The notes beneath the pieces were generated by a model. It was not told the DNA's origin. It saw only the letters and a list, made by a program, of their open reading frames with translations, and ran no database searches. Shown piece after piece: positions 32,099 through 44,700 of a stretch of 64,000 bases of DNA (positions are counted from its first letter, which is position 1; each line of letters starts with the position of its first letter). The position numbers were made by a program, and so were the translations under genes. Source of the stretch: Morella rubra (taxonomy: Eukaryota; Streptophyta; Magnoliopsida; Fagales; Myricaceae); contig CM025853.1 of the NCBI GenBank assembly GCA_003952965.2, forward strand, positions 4,922,015 to 4,986,014, read 5' to 3'.

Positions 32099-35000
32099 TT
32101 ATGGTCTCCCCGGAAAAAATTCTTCCACTTGGTTCTTTTTACTTCTCATGGGGGTATGTGCATCTAGTAATTGTCTGACAACATCTCTCATTGTAGGCCT
32201 CTTGCTTGGCTCCTTTTCCGTGCATCTCAAAGCCACCAGAAGAACACCAATAACTTGTTCCCTGATATCTGAAACCAACAATTCCTCCACAAGGCTCGAA
32301 TCAGCAATCCTTTCAATATCTCGTGTTTTGCTCCAGATAGACCTGACCCACCCTGCAATATCCGTTTCCTCCATGAATGCTGGATCCATGGCCTTCTTTC
32401 TAGTTATCAGCTCCAGCAAAACAATCCCGTAACTATATGCATCAGACTCCTTTCTCTTGCTTGTTGTAAATGCATTTTCTACCAGGTGTACAGAAACTAT
32501 TTAGCCGATAGTTGAAAGAAATAATAGGCTAAGGCAACAATGAAAACGGAAGAATTACCTGGTGCAATGTAGCCGATTGTCCCCACAACTGAACTGGACG
32601 GGTTGGAAGCAGACGACTGATCCAGAAGTTTGGCAATTCCAAAATCAGCAATATGAGGCTCCATCTCCGAGTCTAAGAGTATGTTCCTTGGTTTAATGTC
32701 TCGGTGCACTATAGGAGGATCACAGTCATAATGAAGATATGCCAATCCCTGTGCTGTTCCAATTGCTATCTTATAGCGGACACCCCAGTCCAGAGTAGGT
32801 GGTGGATTCAGTTCATGTAGAACATCATGAAGGCTCCCATTTGGCATGTATCCATACAAGATTAAACCATAGTCCTTTCTTAACCAAAAGTCTTCCAGTC
32901 TAACCAGATTCCGGTGCCTGATCTTTCCTGCGGTTTGAATTTCTCTAACCATACTCGGGCTTCCTCCTTTATTTCCTGCAAATGCAATCTTCTTTACAGC
33001 AAAAACTTTGTCCGGGCTTAATGACGCCTTATAGACAGTTCCATGGGCTCCTCTTCCGATAATATAGCGTTCATTTAGATTTGCTGTAGCCTCCATGAGT
33101 TTGATGAGAAGGGGAGAGGATCCTTCTTGAGTAGAGCTTTCCACTTCCGGCTTTGATCTTCGGCATGATAGAAAAATGAGAACCAGTCCCAGAAGCAGAA
33201 AAACGAGAACTAGTGAGGATCCAAGGGATATCATTGCAACTTCTAATTTACTAAGGCCCCTTTTACTGCTTGATTGACGGTCACAGGGTTCAAAATTGCT
33301 GTTTCTGGTGCATGTCAAGCCACCAGGTGGAAGACAATTGATGCACAGCCCTTGATTGCCAAGGAAGGATGATGGAGAAAGGTCCAGAAACTTCATCAAT
33401 GTTGGTGGTACAGTACCTGTAAAGTGATTGTATGAAATATTGACCTCAACTATCGAATGGATTTCATCTAGAGCAGTCAAAGTTCCAGTCAAATTGTTCT
33501 GAGATATATCCAGCAGTTGTAGCATGTTTAATTTCCCAAGCTCTGAAGGAACTTGACCGATCAACTTGTTACTACTAACATTTAATGCATAGAATAAGTT
33601 CTGCAGTGCTCCAATGGAAGGAGGAATCTCTCCTCCAAACAAATTTCCACCAAGTTGTAGCTCTGAAAGCTTTTCAAATACTGACAAGAAAGATGGGATA
33701 CCCCCCGTGAAACGATTTTCTCTCAAAATCAATGCAGACAAACCTGTCCAGCTCCTCAACCTCAATGGAATTGAACCATTCAATATATTGAACCCCAAAT
33801 CAACCCTCTCTAATCTGAAACAGTTTGATAGCTGGGGTGGCAAAGGACCTTCCAAGTTGTTGTGAGCAAAATTCAATGTTTGGAGATTCACAAGGTTTCC
33901 TAGCTCTGAGGGTATAATCCCTGTAAACATGTTCCTGGACAAATTAATGGAAGTGAGATTGGTGCAGTGGCCCATGCTGACTGGAATTCCTCCACCGATG
34001 TTATTTTCACTGATGTCCACGAACAAAAGGTTTGTGTTTTTGGCAAATTCCGGGAGAACCCCTGTTAGGTTATTTTGCTTAAGGATTAATCTTCGCAGTG
34101 TTGAACAGTTCCCCACATCAGAAGGTATGCTTCCTTCCAATTGATTCTGACCCATATTCAGCACGCTTAATTGCTTTCTAGAACAAAGATTGGGTGGGAT
34201 TCTACCAGTGAACTTATTATTAGTGAAGTCCAACTGTAACAAGGTGCTATTGACCCCCAAACCTTCTGGTATGACCCCAAAGAACTGGTTGTTAAACAAG
34301 GAAATATTATTCAGTTGCTTGAGCTCAGTCATCTCAAGAGGCAGTTCCCCAGAAAGGCTGTTATTATACACAAGAAGATACTTGAGACTCGGAATCTTCC
34401 AAATGCTGAAAGGAATCTCACCCGCCAAACGGTTGTTAAACAATTCAAGGTCCTCCAATTCAGTTAACATCCCCAATTCTCTGGGAATTTCCATCTCGAG
34501 TTGGTTTGTATACAGATGTAGGCTTTTCAAGGATTTACACTTCCCAAGTTCGGGTGGTATGTTCCCAGACAAACGGTTTTCAGAAAGATCAAGAGCTGAA
34601 AGCCTATCTAGCAGCCCAAAAGAAGACGGGATATTGCCAATTAAATTGCTAGACACAGCAGCAAAGGCTGTTAAGCCACTACAATTGCCCAAGCCTGGTG
34701 GAACGCCCCCAATGAACCCATTGAATGACAAATCCAAAAAGTTCAGATTCTTGCAACTACCCTGACCCAAAGGAATTCTACCCTCAAGACTATTGTGGCT
34801 GACATCTAGATAAGCAAGGTTCCCAAGATTGTTAAGAGTCTCAGGCAAATCACCCACCAGTTGATTCTGGTTCAAATAAAGTTCCTCCAGTTTACTACAG
34901 TTACCAATGGATGAAGGAATCGTCCCCGATAACTGATTACCATACAAGTATAGAGACGAAACCTCACTCATGTTCCCAACACTTGTAGGGATTGAACCAT

Positions 35001-35529
35001 TCAAATTGTTATTATTTAGATACACAAATTGCAAGTATGGAATCTGAAACAAGGATTCAGGTATGTCACCGGTGAGCATATTCGAATAAAGGCTCAATGA
35101 TTGTAAATTTTGCAAGTTCTTCAATGCATCGGGTATTTCTCCAGTGAAGTTGTTTAGAGAGAGGTCTAATTCCTCGAGAAGACTACAATTGCCTAACCAT
35201 TGGGGAATGACACCTAAGAAACCGTTATCACTCAAAATAATGGTCTGCAATTGACTCAAGTGTCCAATCTCGGGTCCTAACACCCCTGCAATTCCTTGAC
35301 TAGAAAGGTTTAGGGAAACCACATTGAGGGCATTGTCGCACTCTACTCCAACCCATGAGCACGGTGTGGAATCAGAGGCATTCCAGCTTGACTTTACAAG
35401 AGGAGGCACGTATGTCCAGTGCCTTCGGAGTGCTAATAAAGCTACCCCATCAGATTTCAAACCATAAACTATGTAAATGGACACAGAGAAGCTTAAAACC
35501 CGCAGCAAACAGCTCAAAACAAGCTTCAT
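32099..35529 (-). CDS. PEPR1: PEPR1/2-like LRR receptor kinase (damage-peptide receptor)
   Basis: Two coding exons, 35529-32559 and 32478-32099, are joined across a GT-AG intron after the GTIGYIAP motif to give PEN (the kinase APE motif). This is 1116 residues, close to Arabidopsis PEPR1 (about 1120). The order is: signal peptide (1-23); N-terminal LRR cap with CSWVGVEC (57-64); about 25 LRRs to about 700; a transmembrane helix (about 764-789); a kinase with GRGAHGTVY (about 825), the ATP-binding Lys in FAVKK, HRDIKPRN (RD type, about 942) and DFG (about 962). A start codon further upstream would be GTG, so the ATG at 35529 is used; a leader intron ends just before it. Known relatives bind Pep peptides at the plasma membrane and signal with BAK1-type co-receptors in wound and pattern-triggered immunity. 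No frame break was seen. PEPR1 and PEPR2 cannot be told apart here. Confidence 0.92.
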
Positions 35530-35538
35530 GATATTCAC

Positions 35539-35635
35539 CTATGAACGTAGAGAGCAAATTATGGAGCAATGCACTAAAAGAAGAAAGGCAGGGAAAAGGA
35601 TGGTAAGTTTGCAGTAGCTGGTGGGACTTACTTAC
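35539..35635 (-). other. Leader (5' UTR) intron of the PEPR-like gene
   Basis: On the minus strand a strong donor (AAGAAG followed by GTAAGTAAG) at 35635 and an acceptor (TTCATAG) ending at 35539 bound a 97-bp intron nine bases before the ATG. Confidence 0.6.
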
Positions 35636-35850
35636 CTTCTTGGAGCTTGCAACAATACCAACCAAGCATTTGGAATTGAGATAGGAAGAGAGTTGAAATC
35701 TCGAGAGCAAGAGAGGAAGAGATGAGAGGGTTTGGGTGTTCGTGTGTCGCAGGACAGATGCTGTACTGTACCCTGTTGGATGCGGCATTTAAATATGTTG
35801 CATGCTGATCCATTCTCTTCTTGAAACCTTCAGCGTGCCATCTGCCCATC

Positions 35851-35857
35851 TATATAG
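35851..35857 (-). promoter_or_regulatory. Probable TATA box of the PEPR-like gene
   Basis: The complement reads CTATATA, about 215 bp before the leader-intron donor. It sits in a position consistent with a transcript start near 35820. A W-box-like TTGACT lies upstream at 35918-35923. This rests on sequence position only. Confidence 0.4.
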
Positions 35858-36484
35858 TGAGAACGCGGTTTCTGGTCACTGCCCCTCTGCCACCGCTTAA
35901 AAGAAGCGGAAAGTTTTTTGACTTGCTTGGACTACCGTCTTTTACCAGAAATAAAATAATTAAATTGACGAAATTAATTATGCCACTGATATAATAATAA
36001 CTTGGTCGGCAAGTGGTTGGAATGAGCCCTAATCTTTCCTCTTTATTTAGTTAAAGCAGCATCATATGGTTGACAACAAAATTAATAAATTATTGAGTGG
36101 TTCAAACTTCTTTTATTTTTTTATTTGTAACTCATTATTTGGAAAGTCTAAGAACAATAGAAACAGAGAATGCATAATAAATTTGGTGAAAATAACATGA
36201 CAAAGTTGTAAAAAAAAAAAGCTAATTAGATAAAATAGTACGAATTTAAGTTTATCACCCTTTTTTTTTCTCTTTCAAGAAAATGCTAGTTATTTCCAAC
36301 AACATTATTTACTTTGATTTGGAAAATCTTGTGTGTCACTTCAAATTTTAACGTAACAAAATAATTATAAAATAATTTCTTTCTCTCTTATCAAATCATT
36401 CATTTTCACTGTAATAAATATATAAAATTATGGTCTGCAATAATTTATAATACATAGGAGCATCTTCTACCGTCTACCATACAA

Positions 36485-37500
36485 TTTCTCGTACCACAAA
36501 AAAACAATTACCACCGCACATAAACTTAAAACACATGTAACACCATTAACAGTGCTGACTGTTTCAATTTCATACGATTTTGAAAACAACCTGCTTGGAT
36601 TAGGCAATCTATATTGGAGAACACCGGAAATGCCACTGGTCATACGATCGACGTTTGTGTCCATTCAATATAAAATATTTACATCCTACTCTATAGCAAT
36701 ATTTTTACTTTTATTTTTTCTTCAAAGCAAAGTGTCGGTGCATTCAATTTCCACCAACCCACCTTGGTTTCCAATCCCATTTCAGGGTTTTCAATTAGTA
36801 GAAGGTTATAGGGGACAACTCTCACCGTATTGGGCTTAGTAGTAGGACTAAGAAGAATTTATGAGATTTTGGAGCCATCACGAGATAGATAATATTAAAT
36901 AATGTAGTCTACCTACTATGTCTATTTATCTATGAATTTCACAGTACAATGCAGGCAGAAAAATACAGAAGATCCTCGTACCACAAATGCCACCTTGGTT
37001 TCAGAAATTTGGTTTTACAATTACCAAATTCAGTATTATATCTCAAGCTCTCACCGGGATGCCATGTTAACTTAAAACACATGTAGTGCTAAAAGGTATT
37101 TGGAGAACTTTGACCATACCAAAGAATGTGTCAGTGGACAGTATTTTAACTAAAATCTTTCTCATATTTGCTGACTGTCAGAACACTAATATATATAAAG
37201 TTTGGCATGTCTCCATTTCATACGTGTAGACACGAATATTTGAAAACAACCTGCTTGGATTAGGCAATCTATATTGGCAGAACACCGGAAATGCCACTGG
37301 TCAACAGACGATCGACGTTTGTGTCCATTCAATATAAAATATTTACATCCTCTCTATAGCAATATTTTTACTTTTATTTTTTCTTCAAAGCAAAGTGTCG
37401 GTGCATTCAATTTCCACCAACAACCCGCACCAACCCATTTCGGGCCATTCCCAGTAGAAGGTTAAGGGGACAACCTCGTATTGGGCTTAGTTTATTTTGA
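36485..37500. repeat. Degraded direct duplication, offset 660 bp over the core
   Basis: The core 36581-36760 recurs at 37241-37420 ('tgaaaacaacctgcttggat' at both starts) with small inserted or replaced patches. Flanking matches extend it on both sides, including 'acttaaaacacatgta' near 36526 and 37071 and 'gtattgggcttagt' near 36827 and 37480. No ORF spans it. Confidence 0.85.
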
Positions 37501-39426
37501 TCCACTCTCTCAAGGACCAATGACCGTCCAAAATATGTTGGGCATCAGAGGCCCAGACTTGTGCATGAGGGGTGGCATAGAGAACCCAAAATGTGCCCAG
37601 CAGAATCATGCCCTGGCCATGCAGGTTGGATAAACCAATACGCACCTTGAATCTTTCTCAATGCCGCCATGTGCCAACTTATAAAGCTAAAGCCCATTTT
37701 ACTTTCTTTTTCTCCACCATTCATTTGCCCAAGTAGCCTAAGGATAAGTACAATTCGTTTTAATTCTTAGCATGCTCTTAGAAAATCAAATATTTCTAGA
37801 TGACAGATAATTTGATTAAGAGGTGAAGCCAACATGTATTGTCTAATAGCTCAGATAAACTTGGAATCTTGGTCTCTCCTCTATTTGAGTTTCCAACTCG
37901 AAGACATGTTTGTAATTCAAAATTTTGACTAAAATTTTAGTTTGCTAACATAACTAACTCGAAAATTGATAAAAAAAAAAAATACTAATAAAATAACTTC
38001 AAAACAATATTACTAGTCAAATAATCTTTTTCATTATAATAAAAAATATATAAAAAAAAAATCACTGAAAATAACTCTTTTTTTCACTTTTTTACCTACT
38101 TTCATAAAATTTTACTTTCTTCATTACTTTCTTTCAAAATTCAATAAAATTCTACTCTACCTCAATTTTTACAATATTCTCAAAATATGCATAAAATTTT
38201 AATTTGCAAATTAGCTTCAGGTTGTGAAATAAGGCTTTCGCAGAAGCTGCAGTAAAAGTAGAAGCACTATTATATGATTCACCATCTTTAACTTCATAAA
38301 CTGCTGTGTTTTTTAGCAGAGGTATCTCAATCATTGCCCGGTATCATCCTTAAAGTGTTCTTTGAGCAAAGCTATCTCAATTATTGCTGTCTACCAGTCC
38401 TATCATATTTAAACCATGGAATTAAATGTTAGCCTTTTCAGACTACAATTATACATGCACACTCTCCATGTCCCCACACGCAACTAAACTACTTAAATAT
38501 TAAAGGGTGATTGCCGTGAATGGGGTCTATCGAATATTGTTTATGTCGAGGAAAGATCTGTCATGATTCATGCTTCATTAATAGTATCGTCAAATGTTTT
38601 GTTTAGCGAAAAAAAAAAGAGAGGCTGCTTTTAGACTACCGATGGGCCTACGAGCAGCAAAAATCTTGAAGAACAAACCCTTTTGCATAGACGTTCTACC
38701 CGATGCTATTCTCATTAGGTAAAAAATCTTTGCACATCACCCATGAATGAACAAAATATTTTTCTTTTTGAAAGTAAGGTAAATTTTATTGAGATTTGAA
38801 AAAAAAAATTATTAAAATTTCTAAAAAGACGTTGGAGCTTATAAAAAATTGTTGTAGTTTGTAAAAAATATATTGAAGTTTTATAAAAAATGTTAGAATT
38901 TGAGAACAATTAGTTATGTGAAATTATTTTCATGTACATACAAACATGGGAATATTGGAAAATATTTTACCCATTCAAAATTTTGATTGAAATTTTAATA
39001 ATAAAAAATTTCAAAATTATTTCTCTTTTTTTTATTACAATAAATATATAAAATTTATTCAAATCATCGACCTCTTCATTATTTCATCCACTCTTATACA
39101 ATTATAAATTTCACTCATTTTCTCAAAAACTAATAAAATCTCTATTCTATCTCAATTTTCATAATATTCTCAATTTTTCAATAAATTTTAATTTATAAAT
39201 ACTACTTCAATGATTTAACATTATTTGCCCAACAAGTAAGATTCAGTCTAAAGGAATCTGATGATGCTGGATTTTTGATAAGTAAACTTGACGCGGCAGA
39301 AAAATCTGTGTCCAAAGTGCGTCTCCTTTCGCGCCGTGAAAACGAGTCTTTTATTGTGGCTTTTTAGTAATTTTGAGGAGAGGCGTCAGCCATGCTAAGG
39401 TCTTTGCTAGACTTTTGGGGGCAAGA

Positions 39427-39708
39427 CTAACCGGGTGTGTATTTCTTTCGGCCTGTAAGCTTTCTAGTGTTTCGCTTGGATCCGACTGGGCCGATATTTA
39501 CATGCCCATCAGAATCCTTATACTCTGATAAACAATCAACCATGGAAGTCGAATCGTGCAAGGGAGTTTCCGAATTTTGTTCTTCCTCGCCAAGTTTCCC
39601 AGCTTGTTCTCTTGCGGCCTTCGTTCTATTCTTTTTTTTTTTTTGAGATTTTTCACAAGTGCTACGAAAAGTTTCATCTATTGGAGATGCGACAGAGGCT
39701 GCAAACAC
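39427..39708 (-). CDS. Weak candidate: 93-residue charged ORF
   Basis: An ATG-to-TAG ORF reads MFAASVASPIDETFRSTCEK, then a KKKKNRTKAAREQAG stretch and an acidic/Ser middle. Its composition resembles a coding exon more than the AT-rich surroundings do. No family is recognised, no splice partners were found, and the opposite strand is also open in part. It may be an isolated gene fragment or chance. Confidence 0.25.
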   Translation of the reverse strand: MFAASVASPIDETFRSTCEKSQKKKKNRTKAAREQAGKLGEEEQNSETPLHDSTSMVDCLSEYKDSDGHVNIGPVGSKRNTRKLTGRKKYTPG

Positions 39709-41785
39709 CTCTTAAATTTGCACTGTGATTCCATGTGATGTGCCCCAGCCGTTTCAACGGACCAAATTAGTAGTACGTCAAGAAAGGAAAGTGCAGATGA
39801 AAGGGAAAGCGTTCAGTTTTGTCAAGAAAAGGAAAGTGCAGCCATGAAAGGGAAAGCGTTCGGTTTTGCCGATGCGCATCGCATGGCTTCCACAATTGCT
39901 TCTTTATTCACGTCGCCTGGCTCTGCAGGGCATTTTCCATGTGCGCGGCTGCTCAAGGACACAAGGCCTTGATTACCCTAAACAAGGACATCCCCACATG
40001 AGTCGCAGTCTCTGACTCTGTACTCTTTTATTCCCTTCACTTGCATTTAGGGCTCCAAAAAAAAAGAAAAAGAAAAAGCACCTCCGGGCCCCGGCTTTTG
40101 ATAAAACAAAAAAACAAAATCCGGCGCTCCGTCCATTGCATTTATTGAGGGTATGTATGAGTATCACTCATAAATATAGGTGCAGTTTCTTTATCGAATT
40201 TTTGTTTTTAAAATTTTAGAAATTTTAGAAATTTTAGAAAATATTTTTAAAATTTTAGAAATTTAAAATTTGCAAAATTTTTTGAATGTGTTTGTATAAG
40301 TGTTGAAAATTTTAAAGTATATTTAGCTTATTTAAAATTTTAATTTTCCCAAATATTAGGCAAGATTAATAAAATAAATTTAATTTTCAAAATTTTGTCA
40401 TAAAATAAATCTAATGGCCAAAATTTAGAAACATCTTATTTAAGAAGGTGAGATAAAGTTGATTTGATTCAACGATGATTCATTTTCATTAAATGACGTG
40501 ACCACCATTCTTTAAACTTTTATAACCTAATTTTTTTTCAAATATTGGTGTGCAGAATATGGAGGTCGAACCTACCATATATATCAATGGCATAGGTTCG
40601 GTTAATGAATAAGTCCTTAAAATATAAATTGCCTTCTAATATGTGGGATAAGGGTTAAATCTTTTACATCTCTTTTTTTTTTCCAAACAAAATTAACTTT
40701 CAAATATTAGCCGTCTAATATATATTGCCACGTCATTGCCACGCATACATCTATAAAGAGAATTATCTCCTAGCTGTGCGCATGTGCAAGTTCATCTCCC
40801 AAGTCAATGTTTTCCTTGATTTTGTGGATTGATGCTTAAAATGTGTCCATTCATTTAAAAGACTTTAGTTTTTTTAGAAGTTATTAATCATTATGAATTT
40901 TTTAATAATAAAATGAAGCTTTTCATGTGACCTAAGCCTCGCTGGATGGCTTGTAAATTACGTATTTCATTAATATTCCCAATTCTTTTAGAGTTTTGAT
41001 ATTATCAAGTGTTTAAACTTTGCATAGAACAAAAATGCGTCTACAATATGCATAATAATCTAACTTTAGCTTTAATTTAATTTATTTTTTTAAGAGAATA
41101 ATTAGATAATATAATTTAAATAATAAAATCTATCTTTTTCTATTAATTTAATTTTTGAAATAATTAATAGATTCTTTTAATATTAGAGTTAAAGTTTTAA
41201 GTTCGAGATCTAAAATATATATTGTGATAGTAAGTAAGTATGACGGTAAGAACCTCGACCTTATTTCTTAGAGGTCATACTCTAAAACCTAGGAGATTAT
41301 TTTAGTTTTTGAGCAATTTGCTTAATATTATATGTTTTACCAAAATTAGACGGACGAAGATTGACTGGTTCACGTTACAAACAGAAAATATTGGTAATAA
41401 ATTATAAATTTACATTAAAGATATTTTCAGTAAAAGATAAATGATTGTTTCTACAAATGGTTGTTTCTACGTTCTTTTAACTCCTTAATCCTTCCTCAAG
41501 TTATTTCTGCTTTATCTAGAGCTATAAAAAAAAAACGAAAAAGAAGCATCAGGAAAAAGGTTGAAGCCCGGGCCTAAAATAGTTATAGAGCGAGTTTCGA
41601 TGTTTTATATAGTCGCGAGAGAGTGCCTCCAAGTGGCGGCGTTTGAGACGTGTCTGACTAAACTCTAGAGTATGTATACTAAAGTGCTCGATACATTCAG
41701 TCCTTAGACAGCAAAAATCAGAGTGCAGGGAGCGGAGCAAGATTGAAGGACAAAGCAAGCAAAAGCAAAGAGAAGTCCATTTGCA

Positions 41786-44700
41786 ATGGCGTTGCAAGGA
41801 GTCGTTGGGTTCCTAGGCTTGGACGACCTGAGCCTGGACTTGGCCGCTTCTCTCCTCCGCTCTGGCTACGCTGTTCAAGCATTCGAGGTTCATTTCTATT
41901 TCAGCATCCTTTTCATTTCATCTTTGGTGAATGAACTAATGTTCGGCTCTTTTGAATTGCCTGGAAAGAGTTCAGGAAAAGTGATTCCGAATCCGTTTCC
42001 TTCTTAACTTTTAGATATACAGATTCTATATGTGTGTGCATGTGTTTGTATTCTTGGCTTCCGTGGTAATGTAAGAAACGGGGGAGTCGGGAAAACGGAT
42101 GGAAATTTCCTCCACCGGAGATTTTTTATCTGGAAAAAAATTATATATTTTAGAAGATGCGTGACGTGTGCATTCATGTTCCTCAGTAATGCGGAGCGGA
42201 GGACATGCTCTGCAATGGGGAATGGCATTATTATGCCCATGAGTTATGACACGGGAAAGCCGGTAGAGCGCTAACAATCACATTTCCTTCTTCCGAAACG
42301 ACTCCCTTCTGCGTACATAATGAAACGTTGGAAATGTTTATTTTCTTTTGTAACAAGATGCTTGGAATAGGAGGAGTTTTGTTTTTGGGTGTGTGTGTGC
42401 TTCCCTTCGTAGGATTTCCGAAAGCCAAACTGGAAAATCATTCGATAGTACGTTACCGAGCGACGTGATATTTTGTGGGGTTGGAGGTCCACATGTGGGC
42501 GCGTGCTCCAGTTAGTGCACAAATCACACACTTTGTCTTCCCCAATTCTGGAGGTTGCTAATGGTACTCTTGTAGTGTCAGTGCTCTATGATTTGGCCCT
42601 CTGCCCTGGTCCCTGAAACTGAAAAAAGGAAAAAGGAAAAAGATGACTAAGTTGACTGGATAACAGAAACTTTGTAGTTCAGACTTATTTCTGGTCTTGG
42701 TCCCAAATAAGTAAATCATAGTACGCCTTAGAGATGTCAAATGCAGTGGAGATGCCACGTTTCAACCTGATGAACTGACTGGTTTGATCTAATTTTTCCA
42801 GATGTTGATTAGCTTGTTGTGTATTTCCCCTTATAGGGATTGTAAAGTTGGCCTAATGTTTCTTTTACAGGAAATCTTTGGGGACACAATCTATGAATGG
42901 TATTAAGAAAATAAGACCCCCCAAGTTAAAAAAGCAAGAGAAGCAGCTTAATGTGTGTGCAATGATCACAACTCTTGTGCTAGAAATTATAGATTTGATT
43001 TTTATTTTTCCTTTGCTTCCTGATAAATTACGTCATTGGTACATTTTTTCGCATAAAATCTTCAACTTATGCAACGCACAAGTCTTCAGTTGCAAAACTT
43101 GGTGCCAATCAACTATGAAATGTATGAACTAATTCTTGCTCTGCTTGGATTTTACGAAAAATATCACTTTTTTTTTTCCCCAATTCATCTTATGTTTCCT
43201 TTCCTATTTCGGCTGGGCTTTGTGGTAAGTGGATGCAAAAGAAGGGAAAGGTCGAAATCTTTTGCTTAAAATAGGAATAGATATACGATTTTCTCTTTGG
43301 TATTGGAAAATTGATGGAAGTAAGTTAGGAAAGATATTAGGATGAGTTATAAAATCTTGAGTGCCTGAGAGGTAGTAACTTTCTGAGTTGCATTCACAAA
43401 TTTGATTACTCACCTAGATAGAAGGAAAAAGTCTTCCCTTTTAAACCAGGAGGAGGAGGTGAAGCTGAAGGAGAGGTAGCGTGGAGTACACTCACGCACA
43501 GGGTATTACTTCTGTTATTGTCAATTCAAAATCAATCAAACCTTAAACAGAAATTGGGTGAGATACATAGATGGTTTTGCTACTACTTGGAGTGGTCTTA
43601 CGCATCTCTTTCGGCATTATGTCTTATGAATAGGTGATTCTAATCACATATCGTGTAAGTCAAATAGACTTTTGGAATTGTAAATATTTCAACCAAATGG
43701 AGATAACTTGTCCTTGAAGCACATGATAATTACTTGATTTGAGGCATATTTGCCATCACAAAATTTTGGAAACTTTTGGTGGTGGTATGGAAATTTAGGT
43801 AGATTGAAGTTTTATTGGAGTTTATGAATAAGTAGTGAAATTTTGTATATTTGGTAGATGTTGAAATTTTTTAGAGTTTTATGGGAGTTGGTAAAAAGTG
43901 AGGAGATAGATGATTTGATTGAATTTTTTATGTTTATTTTGATGGAGAGACAGAGAGATGATTTTGAAGTTGTTGTTGTGTGTTTTTTTTTTTTTTAATT
44001 TCAGAATTTAAAAAATTAAAAGAGAAAGAAAAATGTTGTGGGCCCTTGCTTTGGTGTCAAAATCGAAAAGTTGAAAATTTCATGACAGAAAATTTCCAGT
44101 TGGCTATGTTTGGCATGGAGAATTTTTGAACCACAGAACTTTTCTGTTTCGCAAACATGACCCCAAGACTCTTAGTCGAGTATTTAATATGACTGCAAGC
44201 TTGATTCCTATTAGAACTGAACTCTTTAATCTGAAAATAAAAGTCTTCCATGAAGGAGGGAGGAAAAACATGTAGGCTAAAATATCTTATTTGCTCTCAC
44301 CAACTTCGGTTTCAACATCATGCTTAAATGGCTGACTTTCCATACTAAACTTCTGTTCAGATCTTTCAAATAATTAACATGAAAGAAAAGTTTAAAAATG
44401 CTAGACTAGCTTTCCCAATATTTAAGCAAGTTAATGATGCGATTACCTTTTTCTTGCAATTTATATAATTGAAGTAAAATGTAGTTCTTTACGATTTATG
44501 AGCTTATGTAAACAAAATACATGGAATCATGTATTGGAGGTATGTGTTTTCCTGAACTACATAAATTGGGTGGCATTGTAGTTGAAATGGACGCTATCTT
44601 CAATGATAAAAAACATTGAAATTCTATATGTTTGTAGCAATATAAGATAATACCCTTGATCTTTTTTGTCAGTAAACAATGCCTTGTATCCTAAGGCTTC

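Larger units (their letters stand above)
35858..41785. other. AT-rich intergenic region
   Basis: No gene is well supported. The region contains a degraded direct duplication (about 36485-36840 and 36975-37500), members of the dispersed AT-rich repeat (about 36290-36430, 37920-38230, 38950-39210), an 'aaattttag' repeat at 40207-40262, and one weak ORF at 39427-39708. Confidence 0.55.

Noticed and set aside
34190..34765. Plus-strand ORF of 191 codons
   Set aside because: It is the antisense shadow of the LRR region of the PEPR-like gene.
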